64,000 nucleotides of DNA, from NCBI GenBank assembly GCA_964552195.1, contig CAZKFM010000002.1:62001-126000 (forward strand). Reading direction: 5' to 3'. Source of the DNA: CAZKAP01 sp964552195 (GTDB lineage Bacteria > Bacteroidota > Bacteroidia > Flavobacteriales > Flavobacteriaceae). This document shows, in pieces, positions 62,639 through 64,000 of this stretch (position 1 is its first letter; each line of letters opens with the position of its first letter). Under the pieces are notes generated by a model. The model ran no database searches. It saw only the letters and a program-made list of their open reading frames with translations, and was not told the DNA's origin. The position numbers and the translations under genes were made by a program.

Positions 62639-64000
62639 TCAGGCTTCTATAAGATCGCGCTGCACGTTTTCGGGGACCGTCTCAAAACTGGAAAATTTAG
62701 ACGTGAACGATGCCTTTCCCTGCGTGAGCGAACGCAGATTCGTAGAGTATCCTTCCAGTTCGGATTCCGGTGTGGTACACTTGATGATCTGGAAGTTTTC
62801 CACTGTGTCGAAGCCAAGGATCATGGAACGACGCGACTGTAGGTCGGTCATAACATTACCGAGCATGTCCTCGGGAACCCGGATCAACAGTTCCCGAAGG
62901 GGTTCCATCAGCTGAGGTTTGGCCTGAAGGAATGCGTCCTTAAAAGCGTGGGCCCCGGCGATCTTGAAGGCGATATCGTTGGAGTCTACCGAGTGCATTT
63001 TGCCGTCGTACACCATAACGCGGATGTCGCGCACATAGGACCCGGTCAGCGGGCCAGACTCCATAACCTCGAGGATACCCTTCTTGATGGATGGCAGGTA
63101 CCTGAGGTCGATAACACCACCTACAATGCAGTTATAGAAGACCAGTTTTCCTCCCCAGGGCAGTTCCACTTCTTCCTTACCACGTATGTTAAATCCCTCG
63201 GGTTCCGGCATGCCTTCGTACCAGGGTTCGATTTTTAGGTGAACCTCGGCGAACTGACCGGCACCGCCCGACTGCTTCTTGTGGCGGTAGCTGGATCGTG
63301 CAGAACGCGTAATGGTTTCCCGGTAGGCAATGCGGGGTGCCTCGAAAATGGGCTCTACTCCATAGAGGTTCTCCAGCATCCATTTTACCGTGGACATGTG
63401 TAGCTCTCCCTGAAATCCCACCAGTTGCTGCTTAAGTTCGTCGGAATAGTGAACGAAGACCGTGGGATCCTGGCTCTGTATCTTCTTGAGGGCCTCAGTG
63501 AGTTTCTCTTCCTCGTTTTGTGATGCGGCAGAGACGGCCTTAGTCAGCTTGGATTCCGGGTACTTAATGGGCTTGATAGAAACGGGGAACCCCTCGGTAC
63601 TCAGGGTGTCATTGGTTCGGGTATCCTTGAGCTTTAGTGTTGCGCCTATGTCGCCAAGCTTGAGCCTGGAAACCGGTTCCCGCTTTTTACCGTCCATAAT
63701 GAAGAGCTGGTTGAGTACCTCGGTTTCTCCGGTTCGCGAATTGACGAGTTTGTCGTTGGCCTGTATGCTGCCCGATTTTACTTTGAAGAAGGTCAACTGA
63801 CCCACGTTGGTCAGATTCACGGTCTTAAATATAAAGAGGGAGGTAGGTGTATCCGGGCTCGGGGGAACATCGGTTCCCTCAACGCTTTGCTCGGGCTTGA
63901 GTTCGACGGCTGCTGGCGCAACATTGTCGATGAATCCCATCAGGCGCCCGCTACCCATGTCGTTCAGAGCCGATATGCAGAATACCGGGAAAACTTCATG
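62639..64000 (-). CDS. Elongation factor G-like protein, domains II-V (partial)
   Basis: The frame runs off the window end, so the GTPase domain is missing and only about the last 454 residues are seen. They cover the end of the G domain (VFPVFCISALND), domain II (TSLFIFKTVNLTNVGQLTFF), domain III (SQDPTVFVHYSDELKQQLVG, QGELHMSTVKWML) and domains IV/V (YRHKKQSGGAGQFAEVHLKI; GSYVRDIRVMVYDGKMHSVD; SRRSMILGFDTVENFQIIKC). The sequence differs from canonical FusA (SYRHKKQSGG, GFDTVENF) and fits the second EF-G type (EFG2) of Bacteroidota, whose role is less clear than that of FusA. Confidence 0.88.
   Translation of the reverse strand, partial: HEVFPVFCISALNDMGSGRLMGFIDNVAPAAVELKPEQSVEGTDVPPSPDTPTSLFIFKTVNLTNVGQLTFFKVKSGSIQANDKLVNSRTGETEVLNQLFIMDGKKREPVSRLKLGDIGATLKLKDTRTNDTLSTEGFPVSIKPIKYPESKLTKAVSAASQNEEEKLTEALKKIQSQDPTVFVHYSDELKQQLVGFQGELHMSTVKWMLENLYGVEPIFEAPRIAYRETITRSARSSYRHKKQSGGAGQFAEVHLKIEPWYEGMPEPEGFNIRGKEEVELPWGGKLVFYNCIVGGVIDLRYLPSIKKGILEVMESGPLTGSYVRDIRVMVYDGKMHSVDSNDIAFKIAGAHAFKDAFLQAKPQLMEPLRELLIRVPEDMLGNVMTDLQSRRSMILGFDTVENFQIIKCTTPESELEGYSTNLRSLTQGKASFTSKFSSFETVPENVQRDLIEA

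Noticed and set aside
1..64000. tRNA, rRNA, CRISPR arrays, insertion sequences and integrase-bounded elements
   Set aside because: No cloverleaf-like genes, repeat-spacer arrays, transposase motifs or terminal inverted repeats were recognised, including at the edges of the 29.7-35.8 kb island.

Overview
The window comes from a member of the Bacteroidota, almost certainly a (probably marine) Flavobacteriaceae. The evidence is an alternative complex III/caa3-type oxidase gene order, SprA and PorP/SprF type IX secretion (T9SS) proteins, a CHU_C-type sorting domain, Bacteroidetes-style TonB proteins, TAnnTTTG-type -7 promoter elements close to start codons, and almost no dependence on Shine-Dalgarno sequences. 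Base composition looks moderate (about half G+C by eye). I cannot name the genus. No rRNA, tRNA or CRISPR array was seen.

Layout. (1) 1-3.2 kb: end of an alternative complex III gene plus cytochrome oxidase subunits II and I. (2) 3.2-18 kb: housekeeping genes in an order familiar from flavobacteria: GIN-domain protein, ruvB, queG, a sodium/solute symporter, maeB, ruvA and the giant T9SS translocon gene sprA. (3) 18-20.5 kb: gcvH, vanZ-like and two paralogous TonB genes. (4) 20.5-25.7 kb: oxidase assembly and subunit operon (heme O synthase, two subunit III-type genes, subunit IV, a Cys-less thioredoxin-like protein, SCO, DUF420, small CxxC protein). (5) 25.9-29.5 kb: two MacB/FtsX-type permeases and a membrane-fusion protein, without an ATPase. 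(6) 29.7-35.8 kb: accessory island. (7) 36.0-41.8 kb: a complete paralogous export cassette (ATPase, two permeases, membrane-fusion protein, TolC). (8) 41.8-53.8 kb: tsaB, MscS, DUF255 thioredoxin protein, Nfu, PorP/SprF, VWA protein, DUF885 peptidase, gamma carbonic anhydrase, bicupin lipoprotein, VanZ-like, fabD. (9) 53.9-60.7 kb: T9SS three-gene module (Calx-beta/CHU_C surface protein containing an assembly gap, PorP/SprF, OmpA). (10) 60.7-64 kb: Nramp-like transporter, FKBP isomerase and the 3' part of an EF-G-like gene.

The most notable part is the island at 29.7-35.8 kb between two related export cassettes. It holds a small HTH regulator, short open frames including one with a good double-glycine leader (34768-34920), a membrane M50 metalloprotease with a PqqD/RRE-like N-terminus, a stand-alone C39 (double-glycine) peptidase, a carboxypeptidase-regulatory-domain protein, and a 624-residue protein with both a class I-like (DDxxD) and a class II-like (DxDD plus QW-type repeats) terpene synthase signature. 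Together they look like an undescribed peptide (RiPP/bacteriocin-like) production and export locus with an isoprenoid-enzyme component. That reading is inference from motifs and gene order.
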